Source: Candidatus Rifleibacterium amylolyticum (lineage in GTDB: Bacteria > Muiribacteriota > Ozemobacteria > Ozemobacterales > Ozemobacteraceae). From it: a DNA stretch of 64,000 bases. The notes beneath the pieces were generated by a model. It was not told the DNA's origin and ran no database searches. It saw nothing but the letters and a program-made list of their open reading frames with translations. Shown here piece after piece: positions 16,392 through 25,376 of the stretch. Position numbers and translations under genes: made by a program. The DNA lies in NCBI GenBank assembly GCA_009917695.1, contig JAACJG010000013.1, positions 1 through 64,000 of the forward strand, read 5' to 3'. Each line of letters begins with the position of its first letter. The stretch's first letter is position 1.

Positions 16392-18718
16392 AAGGCAAGC
16401 ACATGAATTCTCGCCATGGTTCTGCAATCATAACCGCCATTGGCATGGGTGTCGTTCTGCTTTTCATCATAGCTGCCATTTACACATTTTCCAGCTACCG
16501 CACCCAGACGATAATTCAGGAAAGCCGGCGGGTAAAAGCGCTGGCAATAGCGGAAGCGGGCTTGGAACTGGCGCTCGCCGAACTTACCAAGAACTCTGCT
16601 TTTGCCACTCATAAGTTAGACAAGGATTTCAAATGGTTGTCACCCGAAAACCGTGACCAATTAATGGAAAATCAGAACGATCATGATTTGAAGATTAACT
16701 CTGCGAGCTCCGGCACTTACAGCGGTAAAATCGGTGATGGCACCTTTCGGGTCAGAGTCGGCATCATTCCTTATGCTGACGATCCAAAGACAACCAACGT
16801 CGATGAAAGCCTCAGCTATGTCAGAATCGAAGCGCTTGGCAAGTATGACAACACGATTCGCCGCGTCGATGCGGTTATCAACCGACGCTACCCCGCCCGC
16901 GAGTTTCTGATGTATGACGGCGGCGTGCTTTCAATGGTTTATGGCCTGCCAGGGTTGAGCAACAAGAATGTCTTTTCGACCGGGCACCTTTATGGTCACA
17001 AGGGCATCGAGATCGGGCGCATCATGCTTTCTGCTCACAGCCCGGTTGCCCATGGCACCACCCAGGAACTCAACGACATGAATGCCCTGATCAGCGGTGC
17101 CGGCGGGATATTTATCTACAGCCCTATCCAGGCGCAGTTCCGCGAACGCCGCGGCCTGCCGGCAAAAACTGCAGTTATTCCCAAGAACACCACTTTTCCC
17201 ACCAGTGGCACTTTCAGCAGTCCAGAGGCACGCAAGAGCGGCGAAATGCCACGCGAAATCGCCGACACCACCCCTCCCCTGCCTGATGAACTGAGACCCT
17301 GGATCAAAGACCGCACTGAAAAAATGTCTATGCCGCTTTCTGACCCGCCTTTTGCCAAGTATAAAAGTGACGCAAAGAAGCCGAAGGGTCTATTCTTCGG
17401 CAACAGTGACAGCAGTGACAAAAGCATAAAGTACCGCATGCCTTCGGGCTGGACCAAGGATAATTCCCCCACCCTCAATGCGGTTTATCTCGATTTTGGC
17501 AGCAACCTTCGCCAGGGCAACGTGACCCTGCCGAACAATTTTAATGGGGTGATCTACTCAGAAAAGAATATAGTGCTCAAAGGCAACCCACCCCAGGACA
17601 TACATATAGTCAGTGAAGGCAATGTGTTTATGGCCGGCGACTTCAACCAGGCCGGCGACCCGGCGTTATTCGAGGACTTCTACGGACTGCCACAGGATTA
17701 CGAACCGGGACAGAACGCCATGACAGCGATAGACTACTCTAGCGGAATCAAAGATCGCTTCAAAGAGGATGCGAAGCCCGGCGTCAACTTCAGACACCAT
17801 GTGGCTGCAACTGTAGTAGCGCAGGAACGCATAGTCTACGACTATCGCAGCCCGGTTGACTGTTTTGAAAACGAGATTTACCCGTTCATGAAGTATAAAC
17901 TGGCAAGCGCAATGGGGTCTGAAAGCAATGCCAAAGCGAATTGTCTCGATCGTAACCGCAACGGCACCATCAATTTCAAGTCAGACAGTACTGCCTATGA
18001 AGATGCCATCGATCAGTTTTTCACGGACTATCCGATCGAAGGCGTCGCAGCCGCCAACCCTACACCCACCGAAGATAATCTTAAGCAGAAGCTCAAAGAC
18101 CTGCATACAGACAGCAACATGAATTTCGATGATTTTGACGAAGTCTGCCGGGAGGTCTGGCAGGAATACGCCAAAAACTACGAGACTTCAACAAGTGGCG
18201 AACGCGGCGCCCCCAGCAGCTATGCGCAAAGCAGCTCATATGGGGTATACAAGTTGCTCTCAGGGCTTCGCGCCAAACTTGGGGTTCCTGGTGGCGGTAA
18301 TACCAAAGACTTCAACCCAAACCTCATCAACGATCAGCCCGGTGATTTTCTGTATTTTCCGGAGCTGACCACCAATGCCATGTTCATTTCCTGTGGGCAG
18401 CTCAATACCGTTTTCTACGCCGGACCAGATGTTGTCAAGTATTACAACAAAATCGGCTGCGTAAACAATAATGTCGGGATCAGGCATTCAGAAACCAATC
18501 ACTTCGTGCATCGTGTCTATGGTTCTGAGATTAACCTGCGTACGCATCCCGTTCACCGCATCAATTCCAGCTACTATATACCGCCGACACGCCGAAAAAT
18601 TTACGATGCAACGCTGCCTCACATGGGTCTTATCGGCAATGAGTATGAGCTCACTGCGCATGTTGTAATCTCCTGGAAAGACACCGTAGCTTATGAAGAA
18701 GAATATAACGAGTTCTAA
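16388..18718 (+). CDS. Large PilX/GspK-like minor pseudopilin
   Basis: 776 residues. The N-terminus MKGKHMNSRHGSAIITAIGM is a basic leader followed by a membrane helix to about residue 37, and then ALAIAEAGLELALAEL, the helical motif of PilX/GspK-type proteins, which lack Glu5. About 550 residues follow with no family I can name; they include runs that look like a beta-solenoid (GVIYSEKNIVLKGNPP, IHIVSEGNVFMAGDF), as in DUF4900-type PilX relatives. At more than twice the usual GspK length it could form a large tip adhesin. It is coupled to the upstream pseudopilin by ATGA. Confidence 0.7.
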   Translation: MKGKHMNSRHGSAIITAIGMGVVLLFIIAAIYTFSSYRTQTIIQESRRVKALAIAEAGLELALAELTKNSAFATHKLDKDFKWLSPENRDQLMENQNDHDLKINSASSGTYSGKIGDGTFRVRVGIIPYADDPKTTNVDESLSYVRIEALGKYDNTIRRVDAVINRRYPAREFLMYDGGVLSMVYGLPGLSNKNVFSTGHLYGHKGIEIGRIMLSAHSPVAHGTTQELNDMNALISGAGGIFIYSPIQAQFRERRGLPAKTAVIPKNTTFPTSGTFSSPEARKSGEMPREIADTTPPLPDELRPWIKDRTEKMSMPLSDPPFAKYKSDAKKPKGLFFGNSDSSDKSIKYRMPSGWTKDNSPTLNAVYLDFGSNLRQGNVTLPNNFNGVIYSEKNIVLKGNPPQDIHIVSEGNVFMAGDFNQAGDPALFEDFYGLPQDYEPGQNAMTAIDYSSGIKDRFKEDAKPGVNFRHHVAATVVAQERIVYDYRSPVDCFENEIYPFMKYKLASAMGSESNAKANCLDRNRNGTINFKSDSTAYEDAIDQFFTDYPIEGVAAANPTPTEDNLKQKLKDLHTDSNMNFDDFDEVCREVWQEYAKNYETSTSGERGAPSSYAQSSSYGVYKLLSGLRAKLGVPGGGNTKDFNPNLINDQPGDFLYFPELTTNAMFISCGQLNTVFYAGPDVVKYYNKIGCVNNNVGIRHSETNHFVHRVYGSEINLRTHPVHRINSSYYIPPTRRKIYDATLPHMGLIGNEYELTAHVVISWKDTVAYEEEYNEF

Positions 18719-18769
18719 GGGTTGAACCCTGGTTACTACTGTGCTAGAATGGAGCGCAACGGAGATATT

Positions 18770-18958
18770 ATGGAAGACAGATGCCCGCTGTGCCTTCAGA
18801 TAAAGGAATTCGACATCGAACACGTCGATTATCTGAAGTTTCAAAACACCGAACGTCTCATATGTAAACAATGCGCCGCCGAGATTCGTGGGCAGATGCG
18901 GCCGACCTGGCAGGTAATTTCCGGAAGGGTCTTTCCCCGCAGCACCAAATCGTTCTAA
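18770..18958 (+). CDS. Small zinc-ribbon protein
   Basis: 62 residues from ATG 18770, preceded by GGAG five bases upstream; the longer frame from 18722 adds an implausible leader. Two cysteine pairs, CPLC near the start and CKQC near residue 33, should bind one zinc ion. The gene sits between the pseudopilin operon and cheR, eleven bases before the cheR ATG. Function unknown. Confidence 0.6.
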   Translation: MEDRCPLCLQIKEFDIEHVDYLKFQNTERLICKQCAAEIRGQMRPTWQVISGRVFPRSTKSF

Positions 18959-18969
18959 GAAGATAACAA

Positions 18970-20025
18970 ATGAGTAGCCGATTCAGCTCCAGAGAAATCA
19001 GTGATTTTTGCCTGTACCTCAACCGTGAATACGGTTTGAGCTTTCCACCGGCGCGCTATTCTTTTGTCGAAAACCGGGTAGAGCCAATTCTAAAAGCTTT
19101 TGACTGCCTGACTCTGGCCGACATAGCCGGCAAGGCGAGAAAAGACCTGAAGCTGCGCATAGAGCTTTTGAATTGCCTGACAACCAATGAAACCTGGTTT
19201 TTCAGGCATCCCGAGCATTTCAAGATTTTACGCGAGCACATTTTGCCAGCGCTGCTTGAAAACATGCGCGAATCAGGCGACAACCGATTGCGTATCTGGT
19301 CGGCAGGGTGCTCGATTGGTGCCGAACTCTATTCAATTCTGTTCACCATTCTCGAAGCGATACCCGATGTACAGAAGCTCAATATTCAGCTGACCGGCAG
19401 CGACATTTCGAGCGATGCCATCGAGCGAGCCCGTGCCGGCATATATGCTGCAAATGAGCTCAAACTGCTGAGCGAAAAAATGCTGGTAAAGTTTTTTTCT
19501 AAGCACTCACACAACAGCTGGCAGGTACTGCCCGAATATCGCCGCTACTGTTCATTCGAGTTGCTCAATTTGCTTGCAAGCTGGCCGGCGCGTAGTTACG
19601 ACATTATCTTCTGCCGCAACACCATGATCTACTTCGATGAGAGCAATAAAGATAAAATTGCCAGACGCTTTTTCAAAGTTCTTGAGCCAGGCGGCTATTA
19701 TCTAACCAGCGCCAACGAAATGCTCAAGGCTGGAGCACAGCAGGATTTCACCCAGATCTTCGTCGAAAACGAGATTGTTTACCGCAAAGTTCAGCAAACC
19801 AACGAGTTAAAGCTGGTCAGGTTCAAGACACCGACCGATCTGTTGCGCGCCCTCAACCTGCTCAAAAACAACGGCTTCTTTTTTCAGCTCGAAAAAATAC
19901 CGCAGGAACATAACCTGGCACCGCGGCGCGCCATCTATCTGCGCAAGCGCGAATCGGCCAAAGTCGAAGAACTTTTCGCCCTTAATTCAATAAAAATCAC
20001 CAGCTCCCGCCTTATTGTAAAATAA
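18970..20025 (+). CDS. cheR: CheR-type chemoreceptor methyltransferase
   Basis: 351 residues with the two CheR parts: a helical N-terminal domain (1-75) and a SAM-binding domain. Motifs: LTTNETWFFRHPEHF (about 68-82), WSAGCSIGAELYSI (about 111-124, usual form WSAGCSTGEEPYSI), TGSDISSDAIERAR, DIIFCRNTMIYF and PGGYYLTSANEML. The enzyme methylates glutamates of chemoreceptor-like proteins. No receptor, cheB or cheA is nearby, so it may serve a pilus or other alternative Che pathway. The GEEP-to-GAEL change in the SAM loop and an extra 70-residue tail are unusual. Confidence 0.9.
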   Translation: MSSRFSSREISDFCLYLNREYGLSFPPARYSFVENRVEPILKAFDCLTLADIAGKARKDLKLRIELLNCLTTNETWFFRHPEHFKILREHILPALLENMRESGDNRLRIWSAGCSIGAELYSILFTILEAIPDVQKLNIQLTGSDISSDAIERARAGIYAANELKLLSEKMLVKFFSKHSHNSWQVLPEYRRYCSFELLNLLASWPARSYDIIFCRNTMIYFDESNKDKIARRFFKVLEPGGYYLTSANEMLKAGAQQDFTQIFVENEIVYRKVQQTNELKLVRFKTPTDLLRALNLLKNNGFFFQLEKIPQEHNLAPRRAIYLRKRESAKVEELFALNSIKITSSRLIVK

Positions 20026-20065
20026 TCTGTTCAGTTTGGGCTGATGCCTGCCGATGTAGATAGGT

Positions 20066-20524
20066 GTGCAACAGCTTGACAACAACTCTATCAGGATACG
20101 GGTTTCCGTGCTGCTCAAACGCGATGACGGGCGAATCTGCTTCGCACGGCATTGCAAAGACGGGCGGCACTACTGGCTTTTGCCGGGAGGCGGCCAGGAC
20201 GCCGGCGAAACAGCGAAGGAAGCCGCAGCGCGCGAACTCGCAGAAGAGCTGCAGATAAGGGCTGAAGATTTCCGTCTGCTGTTCATAAGAGAATCTATCA
20301 ACAAAGATACGGGTCGGCACATTCAGTTTATGGTCTTTGAGGGAATCAGACCGGACTTCTCAACTCTGGCAACCGGATCTGATGCGAGGGTGGAAGGTTT
20401 TGACTTCTTCGGGCCAGAAGAAATCGCAAAGGCAACAATTTACCCGGCAATGAAGACCGATCTATTGGACTACGCGGGGGGTAAAACCCCGGAGCTGTTC
20501 AGAACACTGGACTGGATAAGCTGA
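20066..20524 (+). CDS. Nudix hydrolase
   Basis: 152 residues from GTG 20066. The Nudix box is complete in layout: GGGQDAGETAKEAAARELAE followed by ELQI, with only the glycine before the last hydrophobic residue replaced by Gln. Nudix enzymes hydrolyse nucleoside diphosphates linked to another group, with magnesium held by the REL.EE glutamates. No subfamily motif identifies the substrate. It follows cheR by 40 bases and precedes the TPR gene by 14, so all may share a message. Confidence 0.85.
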   Translation: MQQLDNNSIRIRVSVLLKRDDGRICFARHCKDGRHYWLLPGGGQDAGETAKEAAARELAEELQIRAEDFRLLFIRESINKDTGRHIQFMVFEGIRPDFSTLATGSDARVEGFDFFGPEEIAKATIYPAMKTDLLDYAGGKTPELFRTLDWIS

Positions 20525-20538
20525 TACAGGAGGCAGGA

Positions 20539-23106
20539 ATGGCAGAACGAAAACTCGACGAAATAATCAAGGATTGCAAGCGACGAATTGCTGCTAATCC
20601 ACGCGACTTTTTCGCTTATTACCAGCTTGCCCGTGCGCTTGAAATGTCGGGCGAAACCGACCGCGCCATCAATGTCTTCAAAGATGCCATCACCATCAAT
20701 CCGAAAGACGCTTACGCCCACAATTTTATCGGATTGGCCTACCGCAACAAGGGCATGCTCAACGAAGCAATAACCGAGTTCAAAAAAGCCATCATGTATA
20801 ATCCGAGCTATGCCTTTCCTTATGCAAATCTTGGCGTTATTTACAAACTCAAGGGCATGTATGACGAGGCAATAATCAGGTTCAAGAAAGCAATTTCACT
20901 TAAATCTGACTTTGCCTTCTCACATCTTCAACTTGGCCTGATCTACAAATTAAAAAAGCTTTACGACGAAGCTATTGTGCGCCTTAAAAACGCAATCGAC
21001 CTCAATCGCGATTATGCCTATGCACATTTCTCGCTGGGTGCGGTCTATCTCGAAATCGGCAAACCCAAAAAGGCTATCGTCGAGTTCAAAAAGGCGGTGC
21101 TGCTCAATCCGCAGGATGCTTATGCTCTCTGCCAGTTAGGCCGCAGCTACATCAGCCTCGAAAATTACGAAGAAGCGATTAAGCAGCTCAAAGACTCGAT
21201 ACGAATCAACCCCGACAATGCTTTCGCCTTTTTGAATATAGGCATGGCACATTTTTTCAGTCAGTCATATGACGAAGCTGTTGAAGCGTTCAAAAGAGTT
21301 CTGTCGATCAGCCCGATGCTGCTCGAAGCGCATGTGTATCTCGGTCAGTCTTTGCTGAAGCTCAACATGGATGACGCTGCAATGGCTGAATTCCGCAAGG
21401 CGCTCAAGATCGATCCCAAGTATCCTCGCCTGCGCTTTTTCATCGGCATGGTCATGCGCAAAAAAGGCGAACTTCAGAAGGCAATAGAGCAGTTCAGGCT
21501 TGAAAACAATCTTAATCCTAACGATGCCGAGCTGCACTTCAATCTTGGGCTTACCTACAAAGACCGCGGCATGCTCGACGAAGCAACTGGCGAACTCAAA
21601 CGCAGTCTGTTTCTCGATGCCCGCCTCAGTCGTGCTCATGATGTGCTTGGCGAAATCTACGATGTCAAGGGCCAGTGCGAGCAGGCGGTTTTTCACTGGC
21701 GCAAGGCAACCGAACTGCGCCGAAAAACCGGCAGTGAACCGGCACCAAAACCGGCTGCGATCATCAGAAACAAAACTGAAATCGATATGATGATCGAAAA
21801 ATACAAGGCCGAGATCGCCAATAACCCGAACAATCCGGAAGCTCATTATAAGCTGGCTTCGGCCTACAAGAACAAAGAGATGTATGACGAAGCGATCATC
21901 GAATATCGCAAGGTCATAGCTCTTAACCCGTATGACAGCTTTGCCAACTACAATCTCGAAGTTATTTACCGACTCAAGGGCATCGACGACCAGAATTTGA
22001 CGCGCTGGAAACGTTCGGTGACCATCAATCCTGACAACGCTGGCGCGCATTACCGACTTGGCCTGGCTTACCGCGAAAAGGGAATGGTCGATGAAGCAAT
22101 CAGAGAATGGGAAAAGGCGATCGCACTCGACCCCGACTTTTCTCACGCTCATCTGCAACTCGGTATCGCTTACAAGAGTGTTGGCAAAGCAGACCTGGCA
22201 ATCAGCTCATGGCATAGAACCATCGAACTTGACCCTGATTTTCAGGAAGCATTCTTCCATCTCGGCAAAGCCTACCTCAACCAGGGTCGCCTCGAAGAAG
22301 CCATCAGCTCTATTAAACGCACCATCAAGCTCAATCCGGAAGACACTGAGAGCCACTATGTGCTTGGCCTGATCTACAAAAACAACGGCATGATGGAAGA
22401 AGCGCGTGAAACCTTTGAAGAACTTCTCAAATACCAGGAAGAGAATCCATCGGTGCTGATGATTCTCGGTGCTGTTTACAAAAGCCTCAATCAGCTGGAA
22501 AATGCGCTGAATTGCATCATGATGAGTATCAGACTCGACGGCGAAAAGTTCTACGCTCACTACCTGCTCGGCAGCATCTATCGGGCCATGGGCAATCGCG
22601 AACAGGCAGAAGCTTCGTTCAAAAAGGCGATCATGCTCAATCCTGACGATGCCTTCTCGCAGTACAGCCTCGGCGTGCTCTACAAGAATTCGGGGCGCAT
22701 TCCCATGGCAATCAAGGCGTTTTCGCATGCTATCGAGCTTGATTCTGACGACGCCTATTCGCACTCACATCTCGGGCTTTCATTCTACGAACAAGGACAG
22801 ATCGATGAAGCAATCGTCGCTCTGCAGCGCGCTGTTGAAATCAACCCGGAAGACACCTATGCATTATATAACCTCGGAGTGGCTCATCTCGACAAGCATT
22901 CGGCCGACGCGGCGATCGACGCGCTGGTGCGCGTTGTAAACCTGTCGCCAGGCGATTCTTATGCCTGCTTCTACCTTGGGCAGGCCTATGAAGAGAAAAA
23001 GATGTTGCGCGAGGCCAAAGCCTGCTACAAGCGGGCTTTCGATAACGCCCCGGCCAACACCCAGATTTCGAAGTTCGCCAAAGAAGCATTCGCGAGGCTG
23101 AAGTAA
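20539..23106 (+). CDS. Giant cytoplasmic TPR-repeat protein
   Basis: 855 residues, almost wholly tetratricopeptide repeats of 34 residues with the pattern NP.DA.A...LG..Y...G..DEAI..F.KAI.L. I estimate more than twenty units. There is no signal peptide or membrane helix. A break near residues 395-415 (GSEPAPKPAAIIRNKTEI) splits the chain into two superhelices, and the second starts like the first (IEKYKAEIANNPNNPEAHYK compared with IIKDCKRRIAANPRDFFAYY), indicating internal duplication. It should act as a protein-binding scaffold, perhaps for the pilus genes around it. AGGAGG lies seven bases before the ATG. Confidence 0.85.
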   Translation: MAERKLDEIIKDCKRRIAANPRDFFAYYQLARALEMSGETDRAINVFKDAITINPKDAYAHNFIGLAYRNKGMLNEAITEFKKAIMYNPSYAFPYANLGVIYKLKGMYDEAIIRFKKAISLKSDFAFSHLQLGLIYKLKKLYDEAIVRLKNAIDLNRDYAYAHFSLGAVYLEIGKPKKAIVEFKKAVLLNPQDAYALCQLGRSYISLENYEEAIKQLKDSIRINPDNAFAFLNIGMAHFFSQSYDEAVEAFKRVLSISPMLLEAHVYLGQSLLKLNMDDAAMAEFRKALKIDPKYPRLRFFIGMVMRKKGELQKAIEQFRLENNLNPNDAELHFNLGLTYKDRGMLDEATGELKRSLFLDARLSRAHDVLGEIYDVKGQCEQAVFHWRKATELRRKTGSEPAPKPAAIIRNKTEIDMMIEKYKAEIANNPNNPEAHYKLASAYKNKEMYDEAIIEYRKVIALNPYDSFANYNLEVIYRLKGIDDQNLTRWKRSVTINPDNAGAHYRLGLAYREKGMVDEAIREWEKAIALDPDFSHAHLQLGIAYKSVGKADLAISSWHRTIELDPDFQEAFFHLGKAYLNQGRLEEAISSIKRTIKLNPEDTESHYVLGLIYKNNGMMEEARETFEELLKYQEENPSVLMILGAVYKSLNQLENALNCIMMSIRLDGEKFYAHYLLGSIYRAMGNREQAEASFKKAIMLNPDDAFSQYSLGVLYKNSGRIPMAIKAFSHAIELDSDDAYSHSHLGLSFYEQGQIDEAIVALQRAVEINPEDTYALYNLGVAHLDKHSADAAIDALVRVVNLSPGDSYACFYLGQAYEEKKMLREAKACYKRAFDNAPANTQISKFAKEAFARLK

Positions 23107-23125
23107 ATGCGGTCATAGCTTTACT

Positions 23126-23161
23126 GTCATTGCGAGGAGGCGTAGCCTACGAAGCAATCTC
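23126..23161 (+). repeat. Interspersed palindromic repeat, half unit
   Basis: gtcattgcgaggaggcgtag, then cctacgaagcaatctc. Same family as the copies at 8298, 25258, 26251 and 51432. Lies in the gap between the TPR and lipoprotein genes. Confidence 0.65.
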
Positions 23162-23202
23162 AAAGAGCGACGACGACAACGCGTAAGAGCATGAGAACAA
23201 AA

Positions 23203-23231
23203 GCGATACCGATTACGATTACGATTACGAG
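23203..23231 (+). repeat. Short tandem repeat, about three copies of a gattac hexamer
   Basis: ccgattacgattacgattac just before the lipoprotein start. A related tract (ggtatcgggatcggaatcg, about 25307-25325) follows the same gene, so the lipoprotein gene is bracketed by similar repeats. Confidence 0.5.
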
Positions 23232-23242
23232 AGATAAGAAAC

Positions 23243-25237
23243 ATGAATCTTAACTTCAACAGAATGCGGGTTACATTGCTGGCAGCAGCTCTGCTGCTGA
23301 TTCTCGGCACCGGTATAATCGGCTGTTCAGGCAACAGTGTCACGCCGCGCGAGGGCAGCCTGCAGGGACGCATAATTGACAAAAGCGGCCTGCCGGTTGA
23401 AGACGCACTGGTTACCTGGGAATATGACAACACCCGCTGGGCTCTCACAGACGCAGACGGCAAATACTACCTTGAAGCCATAGGATTTGGCGACCAGACT
23501 TTTCTGGTTCAGGCCTTCGCTTATCATCCGTCGCGTTTTGGTATTGCAATTTATTCAGGTCAGACGAGCACTGCCGAAGATTTTGCCATCGAAGCCAAGA
23601 GCTTCGATTATCTTGAAATAGAAGTTGAAGAAGTGTCAGCGACACATGCAGTAATCTCATGGAAGACAACTGACTATACCAATGGTCTGGTCGAATATGG
23701 AGAAACTGAGTCATATGGCAGAACTGTAAGAGAGGATAGCGGAGTCTATGCAACCACTCACAGCGTGAGACTTATCGACCTTTCGCCTGAAAAACAGTAT
23801 TTTTTCAGAATCGTTGCCAATCGTGAAGGGCGTTCGACCGAGACTTCGACTTCGAGCAGCTTTGTAACTCAGAATTCGCTCGAAGACAAAACACCGCCTT
23901 CTGCGCCAACCGGCGTTTCTGCCGCGCTTACTTCAACACCGGGCCAGGTTACAGTTTTCTGGGCAGCAGTGGCCGACCCCGACCTTAAAGGCTACAAGGT
24001 CTACCGCAGCGAGCTTGCCAACGCAACTTTCAGCCAGGTCAGCAACACATTGATTCCGAAGGGACAGGAGCGCTTTACTGATTACACTGCGGTAGCCGGC
24101 AAAAAGTATCATTATCGTGTAACCGCCATCGACCAGGCAGGAAACGAAGGCGGCTACAACAATGTCGCCAGCATGCTGGTACCTGGCAACATATCGACCG
24201 AAGTCCGCTGGATTCGAGCCAACAGCCCCTATGTTCTGGCAGGTGACCTCAACATCACCGAGACCGGCATACTTAATATCGACTCCGGCGTCGAGGTACT
24301 TATTGCCGAAAGCGACGCTTTCAGACTGGGCGATGCCAACCGCGTTGAAATAACCGTATCTGGCGCCATAGTTGCTTCGGCAACAGCTGATTTCCCGGTT
24401 ATTTTTGCCTCTCAGCAGTCTAATCCGGAAAAAGGCGAATGGGGCGGTATCAAATTTGAGAACGTAGAAAGCACAGTTAACACTCTGGTAAACGCTGTAA
24501 TTTCAGATGCGGCCACAGGGCTGCACATCAGCAATTCGGCCGGCATTTTCTCAACAATTGCAGTTAAAAACTGCAATACTGCGGTAAAGGTCGAAAACTG
24601 CCTCGATCTGCAGATCGATCGGGTCACGGCACAGCGATGCTCGACCGGCATGGAGCTGAAGAGCAATACCAACCTGTTTGTCAGCAACAGCACCATAATT
24701 CACCCGGCAATTGGCATATCGTCACAGCTTAATGACAGCATCGAGATCAATGGCTGCAACTTTCTCGAATACACTGATACTGGTCTCATCTCGAACGAAG
24801 CCGGCGGCACTATCAGATTTACCAACAATCTGTTCGTATCTCCTCTTGGCACAGGCATAAAACTGACTCAGCGCAATGCCACGATCGATTACAACACTTT
24901 TGATTCGCCATATCTGATTCAAATCAGCCAGGGCAGCCCGATAATTCAGAAGAACCTCTTCATGGCCCGCCGCAGCGCTTTTGGAACCGGCCAGAAAGGC
25001 ATCGAGCATCTGCTCGGCACTCTGCCTCTGCCGACATTCGGGCCAAACAACATGACTGATTTCAACTCAGACGTCGCCTATGTGGGCTGCACTGCCTCAG
25101 ACGACAGCACTTCTGAATCCATTCTAATGATGATGGAGTTGACCGGCGACAAATACGACTATCGTCTGCGCCAGCCTTACCCCGACACAGAAGACACCTG
25201 GGGCATCAATCGCGAGACAATCCCCTACGAAGAATAG
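23243..25237 (+). CDS. Surface lipoprotein with carboxypeptidase-regulatory, fibronectin III and beta-helix domains
   Basis: 664 residues. A lipoprotein signal ends at LGTGIIGC with the lipidated Cys at residue 28. Then come a carboxypeptidase-regulatory-like domain (about 38-120: GSLQGRIIDKSGLPVEDALV), a fibronectin-like domain (about 130-215: ATHAVISWKTTDYTNGLVEY), a second fibronectin III domain (about 220-315: APTGVSAALTSTPGQVTVFW, VYRSE, YRVTAIDQAGNEGG), and a right-handed parallel beta-helix to the end, with short NS/IN turn repeats. The architecture suits a surface-anchored adhesin or glycan-binding protein. There are no catalytic motifs I can recognise. Confidence 0.8.
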   Translation: MNLNFNRMRVTLLAAALLLILGTGIIGCSGNSVTPREGSLQGRIIDKSGLPVEDALVTWEYDNTRWALTDADGKYYLEAIGFGDQTFLVQAFAYHPSRFGIAIYSGQTSTAEDFAIEAKSFDYLEIEVEEVSATHAVISWKTTDYTNGLVEYGETESYGRTVREDSGVYATTHSVRLIDLSPEKQYFFRIVANREGRSTETSTSSSFVTQNSLEDKTPPSAPTGVSAALTSTPGQVTVFWAAVADPDLKGYKVYRSELANATFSQVSNTLIPKGQERFTDYTAVAGKKYHYRVTAIDQAGNEGGYNNVASMLVPGNISTEVRWIRANSPYVLAGDLNITETGILNIDSGVEVLIAESDAFRLGDANRVEITVSGAIVASATADFPVIFASQQSNPEKGEWGGIKFENVESTVNTLVNAVISDAATGLHISNSAGIFSTIAVKNCNTAVKVENCLDLQIDRVTAQRCSTGMELKSNTNLFVSNSTIIHPAIGISSQLNDSIEINGCNFLEYTDTGLISNEAGGTIRFTNNLFVSPLGTGIKLTQRNATIDYNTFDSPYLIQISQGSPIIQKNLFMARRSAFGTGQKGIEHLLGTLPLPTFGPNNMTDFNSDVAYVGCTASDDSTSESILMMMELTGDKYDYRLRQPYPDTEDTWGINRETIPYEE

Positions 25238-25257
25238 CAGGCAATGCCCTCACTTAT

Positions 25258-25293
25258 GTCACTGCGAGGAGCGGAGCGACGAAGCAGTCTCAC
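25258..25293 (+). repeat. Interspersed palindromic repeat, half unit
   Basis: gtcactgcgaggagcggagc, then gacgaagcagtctcac. One base of the core differs (cactgcg for cattgcg). Follows the lipoprotein stop codon. Confidence 0.6.
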
Positions 25294-25376
25294 AGATTGA
25301 TTAATCGGTATCGGGATCGGAATCGAGCGTTCTCTGTTACGGGCTTTTCCATTCCGCTAATCATGGCATTATCTGA

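Noticed and set aside
21265-22158. Long minus-strand open frame of about 297 codons inside the giant TPR gene
   Set aside because: It is a shadow of the repetitive TPR coding sequence: no ribosome site, low-complexity protein, and the plus-strand frame is a clear TPR array.
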